A DNA stretch of 64,000 bases from Rhizobium sp. P38BS-XIX (GCF_012641435.1 NZ_JABAIJ010000003.1:186001-250000), one strand, 5' to 3'. Counted from the stretch's first letter, positions 32,111 to 41,140 are shown. Numbers and translations are program-made. Notes: generated from the letters alone by a model not told the origin.

Positions 32111-33673
32111 TCATTCGGCGGCATTGCGGATCGGCGACGTGTCGCCGAGCGGCGGAAGCCAGGTGTCACCCGTCCATCCGTTCTCATCGTAGTCGCCCAT
32201 GCAGCGATCGACGAGGGCCTCCATTTCCTTCAGACGGCCGCCGCGTTCGGCACCCTTCAGCACCTGCAGGCGGACTTCCTCCGGCGCTCCGGCGTAGTTC
32301 AGCTCGTAGAGTGCATGTCGTCCGCCGAACTCGGTGCCGGTCGCATCCCACAGCAGCTTCATGATCTTGATACGCTCGATATGGCCCATGTCATTGGACC
32401 CACGCACATATTGCGAGAGGTAACGGTCGATCTCCGGATTGCGGAAATCCTTGGCTGATGAAGGCAGGTAGATGAGGCCGGAGGCGACCACCTTGCGCAC
32501 CGTCTCGATGACGCGCGGATAGGCTTCCGACATGAAGGTGCGGTAGGAGAGGGCCGCTTCCATGTTCGGCAGCACTGCGCCATTCGTCCAGGGCTGCGGA
32601 TTGTAAGCCATTGCGTTGGAGAAGGACCAGAACATGTGGCGAAGCGCGATGACTTCGCCGAGCGCCGCCTGATTGCCCCGGAACGCATCACCGCCGGTCG
32701 CGCGCAGAGCCTTGGCGAGCAGCCCGGCGAGAAAATCAAGCTTCACGGCAAAGCGCGTGCAGCCCTGGAAGCAATAACCGTGCATGAAGCCGGAGGCCGG
32801 GTGGAAAGAAAGGATCTTGGCCGCATCGCGCAGCACCAAAACGTCCTCCCAGGGCACGAAGACATTGTCGAGTACGAGGATCGCGTCGTTCTCATCAAAG
32901 CGTGACGACAACGGATAGTCGAAGGGCTGCGCCACTGAGTTGGCCGTTTGCTCATAGGAAACACGGCAGAACATCTTGATGCCGGGCGCATTCATCGGAA
33001 CGATGAACATGACCGATAGCGACGGGTCTTCCGTGACGGTTGCCGAGCTTTGAGCAAGGAAATTGTAATGGGTAAGGGCCGATGAGGTCGCCACCACCTT
33101 GGCGCCCGAAACATAGATGCCAGCGTCGGTTTCCTTGGTGATGTGAACGAAGACGTCCTTGACCGCATCGGCAGGCTTGTGGCGATCGATCGGTGGATTG
33201 ACGATCGCGTGGTTCATGAACAGCACGGATTCCTGGGCGCGCTTGTGCCATGAAAGCGCATTGCCCTTGAAGGGACCGTACCAGTCGGCATTGGCGCCGA
33301 GCGTGTTCATGAGGGCCGCCTTGTAATCGGCGGTGCGCCCCATCCAGCCGTAGGACATGCGTGCCCAATCGGCAATGGCGCCCTGCTGTGCGACAAGCTC
33401 GGCCGAAGATTTCGCCACGCGGAAGTATTTATGGGTGTAACCGCCCGATCCGGTATCGGTCGGCGAGGTCAGTCGCTCCTTGGATTTTTCGTCGTGCAGC
33501 GCATCATACATTCGCGCGATCGAGCGGGCGGAGTTGCGCATCGAGGGATGCGTGGTGACATCGGCAATGCGCTCGCCGTTGATATAGACCTCGCGGCCGT
33601 CGCGGAGACTTGCCAGATATTCGGCGCCGGTGAATGGACGGGTCTTGTCGCTGCGGTGATCTTCAGCTCGCAT
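32111..33673 (-). CDS. hpaB: 4-Hydroxyphenylacetate 3-monooxygenase, oxygenase component
   Basis: The 520-aa FADH2-dependent phenol hydroxylase of the HpaB family has an acyl-CoA-dehydrogenase-like fold. Typical features: FTGAEYLASLRDGREVYINGERI (split here as the N-terminal signature), ARMYDALHD, SYGWMGRTADYKAAL, HITKETDAGIYVSGAKVVAT, NVFVPWEDVLVLRD and a C-terminal helix bundle with GTEFGGRHALYELNYAG. It ortho-hydroxylates 4-hydroxyphenylacetate to homoprotocatechuate, the substrate of HpaD. GGGAGGAATAAGAG precedes the start. Divergent from hpaA, which would activate it. Confidence 0.95.
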   Translation of the reverse strand: MRAEDHRSDKTRPFTGAEYLASLRDGREVYINGERIADVTTHPSMRNSARSIARMYDALHDEKSKERLTSPTDTGSGGYTHKYFRVAKSSAELVAQQGAIADWARMSYGWMGRTADYKAALMNTLGANADWYGPFKGNALSWHKRAQESVLFMNHAIVNPPIDRHKPADAVKDVFVHITKETDAGIYVSGAKVVATSSALTHYNFLAQSSATVTEDPSLSVMFIVPMNAPGIKMFCRVSYEQTANSVAQPFDYPLSSRFDENDAILVLDNVFVPWEDVLVLRDAAKILSFHPASGFMHGYCFQGCTRFAVKLDFLAGLLAKALRATGGDAFRGNQAALGEVIALRHMFWSFSNAMAYNPQPWTNGAVLPNMEAALSYRTFMSEAYPRVIETVRKVVASGLIYLPSSAKDFRNPEIDRYLSQYVRGSNDMGHIERIKIMKLLWDATGTEFGGRHALYELNYAGAPEEVRLQVLKGAERGGRLKEMEALVDRCMGDYDENGWTGDTWLPPLGDTSPIRNAAE

Positions 33674-33704
33674 CTCTTATTCCTCCCTTGAGATCATGGC
33701 CGAT

Positions 33705-33729
33705 GCTACGTCCCGCACATTGCCGTAGC
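33705..33729 (+). promoter_or_regulatory. Inverted repeat between hpaB and hpaA
   Basis: GCTACG (33705-33710) and CGTAGC (33724-33729) are perfect arms 13 bases apart, in the 95-bp gap between the divergent hpaB and hpaA genes. It is a candidate binding site for HpaA. The arms are short, so chance cannot be excluded. Confidence 0.4.
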
Positions 33730-33768
33730 CATGGACAAAGGGACCAATTCGCTGGTACTTTTTCCGGC

Positions 33769-34662
33769 ATGTCGCAGAAAATCGAAATACCGAATTTCTT
33801 TGTCTATGGCGTGCCGAGCCGCGCGCTGGATGTCGGCTTCCTCCATGTCGAAACCGTAATGGACCGGAAAACCTTGCATTTCGGGCAAGTGGCGCCGCAC
33901 AAGCATCCGCTGATGGGACAGATCACCTATTGGTACAAGGGCGGCGGCCGCTACCGCATCGAGGATCGCACTTGGAATTTTTCCGCTCCGACGATCGGCT
34001 TCGTCCCGAGCAATATCATCCACGGATTCGAGGTCGATGACCAATCCGATGCGATTGTCGTTTCGATCTCGGACGATACGCTCAAGGCGCTTGCGCCGCA
34101 GGTTGGGCTGAGCCTCGATGCGCCGGCCTTCCTGACGGGCAAGGGCGAAGATTCCTCCTGGCAAAGGCTTGATCTCTTGCTCAAGATGATCAGCGATGAA
34201 TATCGCGAGCATGGCGGCCAGAGCGAAAAGGTGATGCCGGGCCTGATCACGGTCGTGTTGTCGCTGATGAACCGGCTCGGTGGCAGTGCCGCGCTTCCAT
34301 CAGCATCGCCGATGGTGGCGCTTGCGCTGGCGCTAAGGGCTGCCGTCGACAGGCACTACAAAAATGACTGGCCCGTTGCCCGCTACGTCGATTTGCTCGC
34401 CACGACGCAGCATCTACTTGATAAGTCTGCGCGTGAGGTGTTCGGACATACTGTCAAGGAAATGCTTTTGGACCGGCGGCTGCTTGAGGCCAAGCGCTTG
34501 TTGTTGTTCACCATTCGCTCGATCGAGGATATAGGGCGCGAAGTGGGCTTCGAAGATCCCGCTTATTTCTCACGCTTCTTTCGCAAGCGTATGGGGGAGT
34601 CCCCGGCCGCCTGGCGGCGTCGGAATCTGGAGCGGGAGCCATCCGATGATGCAGGGGTGTGA
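33769..34662 (+). CDS. hpaA: HpaA, AraC-family activator of hpaBC
   Basis: The 297-aa protein has an N-terminal cupin sensor (HFGQVAPHKHPLMGQITYWYKGGG, PTIGFVPSNIIHGFEV) and a C-terminal AraC HTH (about 200-290; DLLATTQHLLDKSAREVFGHT, SIEDIGREVGFEDPAYFSRFFRKRMGESP). E. coli HpaA has this architecture and activates hpaBC in response to 4-hydroxyphenylacetate. ATG 33769 starts the family-like sequence; the open frame 5' of it overlaps hpaB antisense. Divergent placement from hpaB supports the name. Confidence 0.9.
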   Translation: MSQKIEIPNFFVYGVPSRALDVGFLHVETVMDRKTLHFGQVAPHKHPLMGQITYWYKGGGRYRIEDRTWNFSAPTIGFVPSNIIHGFEVDDQSDAIVVSISDDTLKALAPQVGLSLDAPAFLTGKGEDSSWQRLDLLLKMISDEYREHGGQSEKVMPGLITVVLSLMNRLGGSAALPSASPMVALALALRAAVDRHYKNDWPVARYVDLLATTQHLLDKSAREVFGHTVKEMLLDRRLLEAKRLLLFTIRSIEDIGREVGFEDPAYFSRFFRKRMGESPAAWRRRNLEREPSDDAGV

Positions 34663-34705
34663 CAAGCTCGAGGCAGGAGCGTAGGTTTCCCTGGCGTATT
34701 CTGTG

Positions 34706-35530
34706 TCAGCCTCGTCTGAATCGCGCCCGAAATTCGCGCGGCGTACAGTTTTCCCGTTCATGGAACAGCCGTGAAAAGTAGAAAGGGTCCTCGAAGCCGA
34801 TTTTCGCGGCGATGATCTCGATCTTCTCGTCTGTGGTCGTCAAAAGCTCCTTGGCTCGGTCTATCCGCACGCGTAGCTGAAAACCCTTTGGCGGCAGGCC
34901 AACTTCCGCCGTCACCCGTCTTCGTAGCGTCGCAGGCGACATTCCGTGCTCCTCCGCAAATGCAGCCATATCGAGGGTCTGCGTCGCTCTGCGCCGAAGC
35001 GCCTCGATAATCCCGGCCATGTCGCCGCCACTGCGAGCGGAGGGCCGGACATGGCTTGCCTGCTGTGCCGCCAGAACGACGAGCTGGTGTAGCGAGGCGG
35101 CGGCTGAGGCTCTTGCGAGATTCGTATCTTCGAGCAGATCGGCATGGATGCCGGCAAAAAGACGTTGGATACGGTCCAGATTGCGAAGCTCAACGAGTGG
35201 ATGCTGTTCGCTGATAAGACGCAGCCGCAAAAAGTCCCGTACAAGAGAGCCTTCGAACAGCGCCCATCGCTCGCTCCAACCTTCACCATCGGGGCCGTAC
35301 GAGTGTTTGCGGTTTGGAAAAAGCCAGAACAGCATTGGGCCTCTCACATCCTGTCGCCCGCTGGTCTCGGCGTCGAGAAAACCTCGACCATCCTCGACGA
35401 GAACCACTGCATAGCTTGGCAGTTTTCGCGCCTCGACGGAATGCATGGCACGCTGGCTGCCGCTGCCGGTCACTGTCAGTCCTCCGGCTGCTGCGAGCGG
35501 CGATCGATAGACGGCTTCAGTCACTTTCAT
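34706..35530 (-). CDS. AraC-family regulator
   Basis: This 274-aa regulator has an N-terminal AraC-type cupin-like domain (YAVVLVEDGRGFLDAET, GPMLFWLFPNRKHSYGP) and a C-terminal HTH pair (LDMAAFAEEHGMSPATLRRRV, IEIIAAKIGFEDPFYFSRLFHERENCTPREF). The layout is the sugar-type AraC branch. It is convergent with hpaA and divergent from a phytanoyl-CoA dioxygenase-type gene 97 bases away, which is its most probable target. No clear ribosome site precedes ATG 35530. Confidence 0.85.
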   Translation of the reverse strand: MKVTEAVYRSPLAAAGGLTVTGSGSQRAMHSVEARKLPSYAVVLVEDGRGFLDAETSGRQDVRGPMLFWLFPNRKHSYGPDGEGWSERWALFEGSLVRDFLRLRLISEQHPLVELRNLDRIQRLFAGIHADLLEDTNLARASAAASLHQLVVLAAQQASHVRPSARSGGDMAGIIEALRRRATQTLDMAAFAEEHGMSPATLRRRVTAEVGLPPKGFQLRVRIDRAKELLTTTDEKIEIIAAKIGFEDPFYFSRLFHERENCTPREFRARFRRG

Positions 35531-35627
35531 GGTGAGCGAAAAGTCCAGTATGGTTTCCCTCCATGGAGTGAAACATCATCTGTAGCTAGTTTCAACTGAC
35601 AATCGGATCGAATGATAGGCGAGTGAA

Positions 35628-36557
35628 ATGTCGATTTCCATGCAAGCGATGCCCTCTGACGAACGCGCGTTTAGTCTCGTGGCCAACGGGAAGCTTCTTT
35701 CCGGCGCGCCCAATCGGCTCGGCTATCTCACACCCACGGACCCGGGTATTGGCGTGGGAGCAATCCGACGTCTTTATGAAGAGAATGGATATGTGTGGCT
35801 GAAAGGGTTCCTGCCACGCAAGGAGGTGATCGATTTTCGTGGCTGGGTCTTCGGCCACTTGGCAAAGACAGGGCTGATTGCGGAAGGAACCGATCCCAGG
35901 GACGGGATCGCATCCGCTGCGGCCCCGGAGGGCAGGGACGTCGATCGTTGCTTGATGTCGCTTGTGCGTTCCGTTGCCTATGAGGGCTTTTGCGCGCAAC
36001 CGCGCATCTCGCGTTTTATGGACGAATTCCTGTCGGGCATTTCCTATCTGCACAAACGCAAGATCATGCGCCATGTGCGGCCGGGAACGATGACGGTGAC
36101 GCCTGCGCATTATGATCTGGTCTATCTGCGTGGCGGCACCAGCCGCATCGTGACCGCATGGATACCGATCGGCGATATCCCGATTGAGATGGGTGGGCTC
36201 ACCTATCTGGAAGGCTCGCATGCGATCGGTGTTGGGATGGAACGTGAGTTCAACGAGAAGAACGAGGATCTCAGTCCCGAGGAGCGCGTCAGCGCCTTCA
36301 ATCGCAACATGACGGAGGGTGGCTGGGTCTCAAAGGATCTGCCTGACATGGCGGAGCGATTTAACACGCGCTGGCTGGTAGCGGATTACGAGGCAGGCGA
36401 CGTCATGATCCATTCGCCTTTCATGATTCACGCTTCGACGACAAACCAGGACCAAGGGCAAAGACTGCGTTTGTCAACGGACATCCGATATCAGAACGTC
36501 GAAGACGAAATCGACGCCAGATGGAACAACCATTGGACGCTCGGCGACATGCTGTAG
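35628..36557 (+). CDS. Phytanoyl-CoA dioxygenase (PhyH)-family Fe(II)/2-oxoglutarate oxygenase
   Basis: The 309-aa protein has the double-stranded beta-helix facial triad in PAHYDLVYLRGG (His-x-Asp) and MIHASTTNQ (distal His). Arg in RLRLSTDIRYQ is placed to bind 2-oxoglutarate. PhyH members hydroxylate small molecules with Fe(II), O2 and 2-oxoglutarate. No pathway partners lie beside it except the divergent AraC regulator; the pattern of one AraC gene facing one PhyH gene is seen repeatedly in rhizobia (recollection, not measured here). The substrate is unknown; opine-, betaine- or amino-acid-like compounds are possible. Confidence 0.85.
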   Translation: MSISMQAMPSDERAFSLVANGKLLSGAPNRLGYLTPTDPGIGVGAIRRLYEENGYVWLKGFLPRKEVIDFRGWVFGHLAKTGLIAEGTDPRDGIASAAAPEGRDVDRCLMSLVRSVAYEGFCAQPRISRFMDEFLSGISYLHKRKIMRHVRPGTMTVTPAHYDLVYLRGGTSRIVTAWIPIGDIPIEMGGLTYLEGSHAIGVGMEREFNEKNEDLSPEERVSAFNRNMTEGGWVSKDLPDMAERFNTRWLVADYEAGDVMIHSPFMIHASTTNQDQGQRLRLSTDIRYQNVEDEIDARWNNHWTLGDML

Positions 36558-36665
36558 GACAGCCGACAGATTGCCGGTCGGAAAGCACGCATCACGGCCG
36601 CGATGTTGCGTTGGAGACCGTCGAGGCGGATTGGCAAAGCGCCCGATCTTCGCTAATCGATTGTT

Positions 36666-36833
36666 ATGTCCGATAACATCATCAAGTTCGAACGCCGCCC
36701 CAAGCCGAAGCCGCCAAGGCACACGCCGCCCTGGCTCAAACGTCTGCTGGCGGTCGTCATCATCGTTGCGTTCTTTGTCGCCGCCTTCGTGTATTTTTCT
36801 CTGACGGGTGGTGCTACCGGCCGGCCTTTCTAG
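36666..36833 (+). CDS. Small single-span membrane protein
   Basis: This is a 55-aa frame: MSDNIIKFERRPKPKPPR, then a Pro-rich turn and one hydrophobic helix (LLAVVIIVAFFVAAFVYFSL, about 28-47), ending GGATGRPF. The basic, proline-rich N-terminus followed by one helix suggests an inner-membrane protein with its N-terminus in the cytoplasm. No strong Shine-Dalgarno is visible. The codon pattern (third-position G/C) is like that of real genes. The function is unknown, and nothing else codes between 36558 and 37061. Confidence 0.65.
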   Translation: MSDNIIKFERRPKPKPPRHTPPWLKRLLAVVIIVAFFVAAFVYFSLTGGATGRPF

Positions 36834-37001
36834 GCTTTTTCATGCGGTCGGTGCTCGACATCAGCCTCCGAGCTGCGCGTTGGTCCTTTGCGGACCCTGT
36901 CTAGTCCCATGCGCACGCAGCACCCTGACTGCATGCGATCTTGCTCGGCGCAGCAGTTTTTCCCGAAACTGCCAAAACTTGGTATGAATTTCTTCGATAA
37001 A

Positions 37002-37029
37002 CCATAAAATCTATAGAGTATATTTATGG
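37002..37029 (+). promoter_or_regulatory. AT-rich inverted repeat upstream of sfnG
   Basis: CCATAAA (37002-37008) and TTTATGG (37023-37029) flank an AT-rich 14-base centre (ATCTATAGAGTATA), 32 bases before the sfnG start. It probably overlaps the promoter. A sulfur-starvation regulator is a plausible ligand, but none is encoded nearby. Confidence 0.45.
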
Positions 37030-37061
37030 AGGGTTGAGGCAAATCACGTCAGGAGATTGCA

Positions 37062-38165
37062 ATGAGCGATGTGAAAAGAGAGCCGTTGAAATTCGCCTAC
37101 TGGGTTCCAAACGTTTCGGGCGGACTTGTCATCTCGAATATCGAGCAAAGGACGAGCTGGACGATCGACTACAATCGCAAGCTGGCACAAATCGCTGAGG
37201 CGAGCGGCTTTGACTATGCGTTGAGCCAGATCCGCTTCACTGCCGGCTACGGCGCGGAATATCAGCATGAATCGGTTGCCTTCAGCCATTCGCTTCTGGA
37301 GGCGACAACGAAGCTGAAAGTGATCGCCGCTATTCTGCCCGGTCCATGGGCTCCTGCGTTGGCGGCCAAGCAGATTGCCACGATCAATCATCTCACCAAC
37401 GGCCGCGTCGCCGTCAACGTCGTCAGCGGGTGGTTTCGCGGGGAATTCCACGCCATCGGCGAACCTTGGCTCGATCATGACGAGCGTTATCGCCGCTCAG
37501 AAGAGTTCATTCGTGCCCTGCGCGGCATCTGGACCGAGGATAGTTTCACGTTTCGCGGTGATTTCTATCGTTTCACCGATTATTCGCTGAAACCCAAGCC
37601 GATCGATCCGCAACCGGAAATCTTCCAGGGTGGCTCTTCCCGCGCAGCGAGAGACATGGCCTCGCGCGTCTCCGACTGGTATTTCACCAATGGCAATACG
37701 CCCGAGGAGATTGCCAAACAGGTAGACGACATTCAATCCAAGGCCACGGAAAACGGGCATCATGTCCGCGTCGGCGTCAACGCCTTTGCAATCGTGCGAG
37801 ATAGCGAGGCGGAGGCGAAAGCGGTGCTCGACGAAATTGTCGAAAAAGCCAATCCGGATGCCGTTAAGGCATTCGGTCACGAAGTGAAGAATGCCGGCAA
37901 GGCTTCGCCTGAAGGCGAGGGCAATTGGGCGAAATCCAGCTTCGAGGACCTTGTTCAATATAATGACGGTTTCCGCTCCAATCTGATCGGCACGCCGCAA
38001 CAGGTGGCCGAGCGCATCCTCCGTCTGAAACGGGCGGGCGCCGATCTGATCCTGCTCGGTTTCCTGCACTTCCAGGAGGAGGTCGAGTATTTTGGAAAGC
38101 ACGTCATTCCGCTGGTGAGGGCACTTGAGTCTGCCGAGGACACTGTCGCCGTGGCGGCGGAATAG
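37062..38165 (+). CDS. sfnG: Dimethylsulfone monooxygenase
   Basis: This 367-aa luciferase-like FMNH2-dependent monooxygenase follows the SfnG sequence closely along its length: KFAYWVPNVSGGLVISNIEQRT, YALSQIRFTAGYGAEYQHESV, VIAAILPGPWAPALAAKQ, VSGWFRGEFHAIGEPWLDHDERYRRSEEF (in parts), IFQGGSSRAARDMASRVSDWYFTNGN and SPEGEGNWAKSSFEDLVQYNDGF. SfnG converts dimethylsulfone to methanesulfinate and formaldehyde, which lets cells use it as a sulfur source. It needs reduced FMN from a reductase that is not encoded next to it. AGGAGATTGCA precedes the start. It stands alone in the window. Confidence 0.92.
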   Translation: MSDVKREPLKFAYWVPNVSGGLVISNIEQRTSWTIDYNRKLAQIAEASGFDYALSQIRFTAGYGAEYQHESVAFSHSLLEATTKLKVIAAILPGPWAPALAAKQIATINHLTNGRVAVNVVSGWFRGEFHAIGEPWLDHDERYRRSEEFIRALRGIWTEDSFTFRGDFYRFTDYSLKPKPIDPQPEIFQGGSSRAARDMASRVSDWYFTNGNTPEEIAKQVDDIQSKATENGHHVRVGVNAFAIVRDSEAEAKAVLDEIVEKANPDAVKAFGHEVKNAGKASPEGEGNWAKSSFEDLVQYNDGFRSNLIGTPQQVAERILRLKRAGADLILLGFLHFQEEVEYFGKHVIPLVRALESAEDTVAVAAE

Positions 38166-38401
38166 GCCCCGGCTGTCGGCGTCAATTGTCGCCACCGGCG
38201 CAACGACTTCCGAATTGGCTGGAGGCATGGGCTTGGATCAATAGCGACGATGCACTTATCGGCGACGGCCGACATTCGCCGGCGGGCACGGTTGCATCGC
38301 CGGTCGATCTGCTTTCTACGGATGAGGAAGAGTGGGAAGAATAGAGAGATGCTGGGCCGCGGTCACTGGATAACGGCCGCGGCGATGTTTAGGGCTTCCC
38401 T

Positions 38402-38881
38402 CTAAAGCTCCACTTTCACGTTGTCTCCCATATTGGGCTTCGTGTTGGAGATCGCAGCAGCGGCCATTTTGATGTAGCTGATGACGGTGCCGGGGCTATC
38501 CCAATATTCCGCTGAAGATGGCGTAATTTTCAAGACGCGAATGGACGGATCTTTCGCGTCGTGCCACCAGGCTTTTGCCGGCGTGGACCAGAGATCCTCA
38601 ATGCGCTCCCGATCGTTCTGCACTTCAGCCGTGCCCGAAATGGAAACATATTTTTGCGATTTCGTATCGGCAAAGGCGAGGCAAACATCCGGCCAGCGCG
38701 CGATCTCATCGTCTTTATGTCCTGCCACATCCGTCAGAAAATAGATCGCGTTTTCGACCGGTTCGGCGTGCGCCGCCATGGGACGCGCCCGAAGGCTGCC
38801 TGAGGTCTGTGTCGTGAGCATGCAGAAGCCGATCTTGTCGATCAGCTCCCAGACGCGTGCATTGTCGTCAAGGTCAGTCAT
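38402..38881 (-). CDS. Pyridoxamine-5'-phosphate oxidase-fold protein (general stress protein 26 type)
   Basis: This 159-aa split-barrel protein starts at ATG 38881, with AAGGAG six bases before; an ATG two codons upstream lies too close to that site. Recognisable parts are VWELIDKIGFCMLTTQ, RARPMAAHAEPVENAIYFLTD, SQKYVSISGTAEVQNDRERIEDLW and RVLKITPSSAEYWDS. The family binds flavin and is linked to stress response, but enzymatic activity is rarely shown. A small 7-bp stem at 38356-38383 lies just beyond its stop. Otherwise nothing was seen at 38166-38401. Confidence 0.87.
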   Translation of the reverse strand: MTDLDDNARVWELIDKIGFCMLTTQTSGSLRARPMAAHAEPVENAIYFLTDVAGHKDDEIARWPDVCLAFADTKSQKYVSISGTAEVQNDRERIEDLWSTPAKAWWHDAKDPSIRVLKITPSSAEYWDSPGTVISYIKMAAAAISNTKPNMGDNVKVEL

Positions 38882-38943
38882 TACCATCTCCTTGTTTTCA
38901 ATGATTGCTGCAAAGGCCGCTTGGGGCTGTGGCCGCGAACCGG

Positions 38944-39207
38944 TTATTTTTGCTCGCGTGTACCTGGTGAAGCTTCTCGCTGATCGGCGTCTTCCAGGTC
39001 CGTCGAGACGATGAATGCATCGCCATGCTGGCGTGCCGCTTCTCTTTCTGCCTTAAGATTGGGCTGGTCATCCGGAGCCAGTTCGGTGGAATGCTCCATT
39101 TCCGCATCGATCTTGCCTCTCAGAGGAGGCGATTTTTCACGCTTCGTGGTGTCGGCGGTCGTGGCTCGATGCGGCGTTGAATTGCTGCTTTGCTGTCGGT
39201 TGTCCAT
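38944..39207 (-). CDS. Hydrophilic hypothetical protein
   Basis: The 87-aa frame from ATG 39207 has a strongly charged, low-complexity composition (RGKIDAEMEHSTELAPDD, DQPNLKAEREAARQHGDAF), probably disordered. An AAGG lies upstream. The frame continues 5', but those residues look non-coding. Its position after a stress-type PNPOx gene on the same strand suggests a stress-related small protein, which is only a guess. It could be spurious. Confidence 0.5.
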   Translation of the reverse strand: MDNRQQSSNSTPHRATTADTTKREKSPPLRGKIDAEMEHSTELAPDDQPNLKAEREAARQHGDAFIVSTDLEDADQREASPGTREQK

Positions 39208-39536
39208 CACCTTGGTCATCCTATCGGTTCGATTTCCGAAAGCGGCTGCCGCAGTTCTTTCTGTGAGTTCGTCTTTGCATTGACGAGCGGCAGACATGGA
39301 GGTGAAACCGCTCGCCGACCTCAATGTTCCCAGCTGACGCACACGTCTCTTCGTCGAATGCTCCGTTCAAAGGTGCGTTCTGCGGCGCCTGCCATGTTTC
39401 TGTCAAAAGCGTCCAGACGTGTATTCCTGCCGATTTTTCAAGGCCTTGAATCCGCGTGCCGCTCTTCTTAGTTCCATAGAGACCGAGGCTTCAGAAGCTC
39501 GGTTGCAATCACGTCTATTCGGAGTGAGTGATCAAA
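39208..39536. other. Intergenic region, nothing recognised
   Basis: About 330 bases between two divergent small genes. It should contain both promoters. No palindrome, RNA gene or supported frame was recognised. Confidence 0.4.
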
Positions 39537-39827
39537 ATGGAAGACAAGACGAGAAATATCGAAAACCTGAGCGTTGCCGAACGCGAGGAAATTCTTATCG
39601 ACGCGGCCCGGACCTTGGAAGGTGCGGCACAGGAAGCGATGGTCGAGGGCGACCAGAAATTTGCGGCATTCTCAATCAATATGGCCGAGGCGATCCGCAT
39701 CAATGCAGACGAGCTGGCGCGCGAGGATCTTGAAAGCGCCGATCAGGTTCTGCAGCAGGCGGCTGAAGTCATCTCGCAGTTCAAAGCGACCCATCCTTAC
39801 CCAATGATCAGCACTGCGGTTCACTAA
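39537..39827 (+). CDS. Small hypothetical acidic helical protein
   Basis: The 96-aa protein is nearly all helix-forming: LSVAEREEILIDAARTLEGAA, FAAFSINMAEAIRINADELA, LESADQVLQQAAEVISQF. GGAG lies 12 bases before ATG 39537; an in-frame GTG at 39528 is also possible. Its composition and codon use look like a real gene. No family was recognised and no neighbour suggests a role. Confidence 0.6.
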   Translation: MEDKTRNIENLSVAEREEILIDAARTLEGAAQEAMVEGDQKFAAFSINMAEAIRINADELAREDLESADQVLQQAAEVISQFKATHPYPMISTAVH

Positions 39828-40042
39828 TCGCTTTGCTGCCCTAATTCCTGCCACGACGCCCGGGCCCTGAAGGTCACAAAGGGTGGCATCGCCTCTGCGC
39901 GTGCCGCCCTTCTTTCATGTCTCGGGGAAACCTGCCATTGTCGAGCGCGGAGCATGGTCGATAGCGGCTGTTTCAGGAGAGAGCGGAGGGGCAAGATCCG
40001 AACGGCATTGTCAATCAATAGTCCCATTTGGAAAGCTGTGGG

Positions 40043-41140
40043 ATGACCGAGCGGGAAACTCGTCAAAGTGGTCCGCCTTCTCCCCCGAAAGCTGCATTGG
40101 CACAGACCAAGCGGGCGGCGATACAGGCGCTGCGGGTGATGATCGCCTGCACGGTAACATACGCGATCTCGCAGCTTCTCAACCTACAGCAGGGCTATTG
40201 GGCCGTCTTCACGGTGCTGATCGTCATGCAGGCGTCGGTGGGTGCCACCGCCGGTATGGCTGTCGATCGGCTGGTCGCGACCGTTGCCGGCGCCGTCCTC
40301 GGAGGGCTCGCGGTGCTCGTTACGCCGCACCAACCCGTCGCAATCGGCGTCGCCCTCATCTGCGTTGTTGGTTTTGCCAGCTTCGTGTCCGCCCGCGCCC
40401 CGCGCCTGCGCAACGCAGGGCTCACCGCCGCGATCGTGATGCTCACCCATTCTCAGTCTGTGCCGGTCGAAATCTTCGTCATCGATCGTATTGCCGAGAT
40501 TACGCTCGGCGGCGTCATCGGGGTGCTTTCTAGCCTCTTCATCCTGCCGACCCGCTCACGAACAGTGGTGCTGGATCGGTTCGCATCGGCGCTTGAGGTC
40601 ATGGCGCAGATATTGCGCACCCTGGCAGCGGCTGCGGAAAAGGGAGAACCTGTGTCTGCCGTCGAAGCCAATATAGGCCTGCGGCAATCCTTGATCGCGG
40701 CCGAGGCGCTGTTGATCGACGCGCAGCGCGAACGCGCCTTGTGGCTGGCGCGGCAGGGAATATCCGACGCCATTCCGCGCTCTCTCTGGCGTATCCGCAA
40801 TGACATGACCTATGTCAGCCACCTTGTGGAAACCCCGTTCCCGTCTGTGGTCGTTGACGCGTTGGGGCCACAGGTGGCGTCGGTTCTGCGCGCGCAGGCG
40901 GGTTTTGCCGAAGCGTGCGGCAAGGTACTTCGTGCTGGCGGCCAGATCGATTCCGAGCTCCTGTCGAACGCCGACAACAGTCTTCAGGAGGCCTTCGATG
41001 CTTTCCAGCATTCTGATGCAGCGCAGTCTATCGGATTTAGCGATACCGGCCGTCTGTTTGGCGTCGATTTCACCCTGCGCCGCATGCGGCAGAATTTTCT
41101 CGATCTCGCAGATCGTATCCAGGAGAGCCACGCACGCTAA
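40043..41140 (+). CDS. FUSC-family inner-membrane protein
   Basis: The protein has 365 aa. The first half has four to six hydrophobic helices (QALRVMIACTVTYAISQLL, YWAVFTVLIVMQASVGAT, VATVAGAVLGGLAVLV, AIGVALICVVGFASFV, ITLGGVIGVLSSLFIL). The second half is a soluble helical region. This is the pattern of the fusaric-acid-resistance/aromatic-acid efflux (AaeB/FUSC) group, with one membrane unit rather than the full-length double unit. It could export aromatic acids, which would suit an organism handling phenolic substrates. ATG 40043 is preferred to an upstream TTG. Confidence 0.83.
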   Translation: MTERETRQSGPPSPPKAALAQTKRAAIQALRVMIACTVTYAISQLLNLQQGYWAVFTVLIVMQASVGATAGMAVDRLVATVAGAVLGGLAVLVTPHQPVAIGVALICVVGFASFVSARAPRLRNAGLTAAIVMLTHSQSVPVEIFVIDRIAEITLGGVIGVLSSLFILPTRSRTVVLDRFASALEVMAQILRTLAAAAEKGEPVSAVEANIGLRQSLIAAEALLIDAQRERALWLARQGISDAIPRSLWRIRNDMTYVSHLVETPFPSVVVDALGPQVASVLRAQAGFAEACGKVLRAGGQIDSELLSNADNSLQEAFDAFQHSDAAQSIGFSDTGRLFGVDFTLRRMRQNFLDLADRIQESHAR

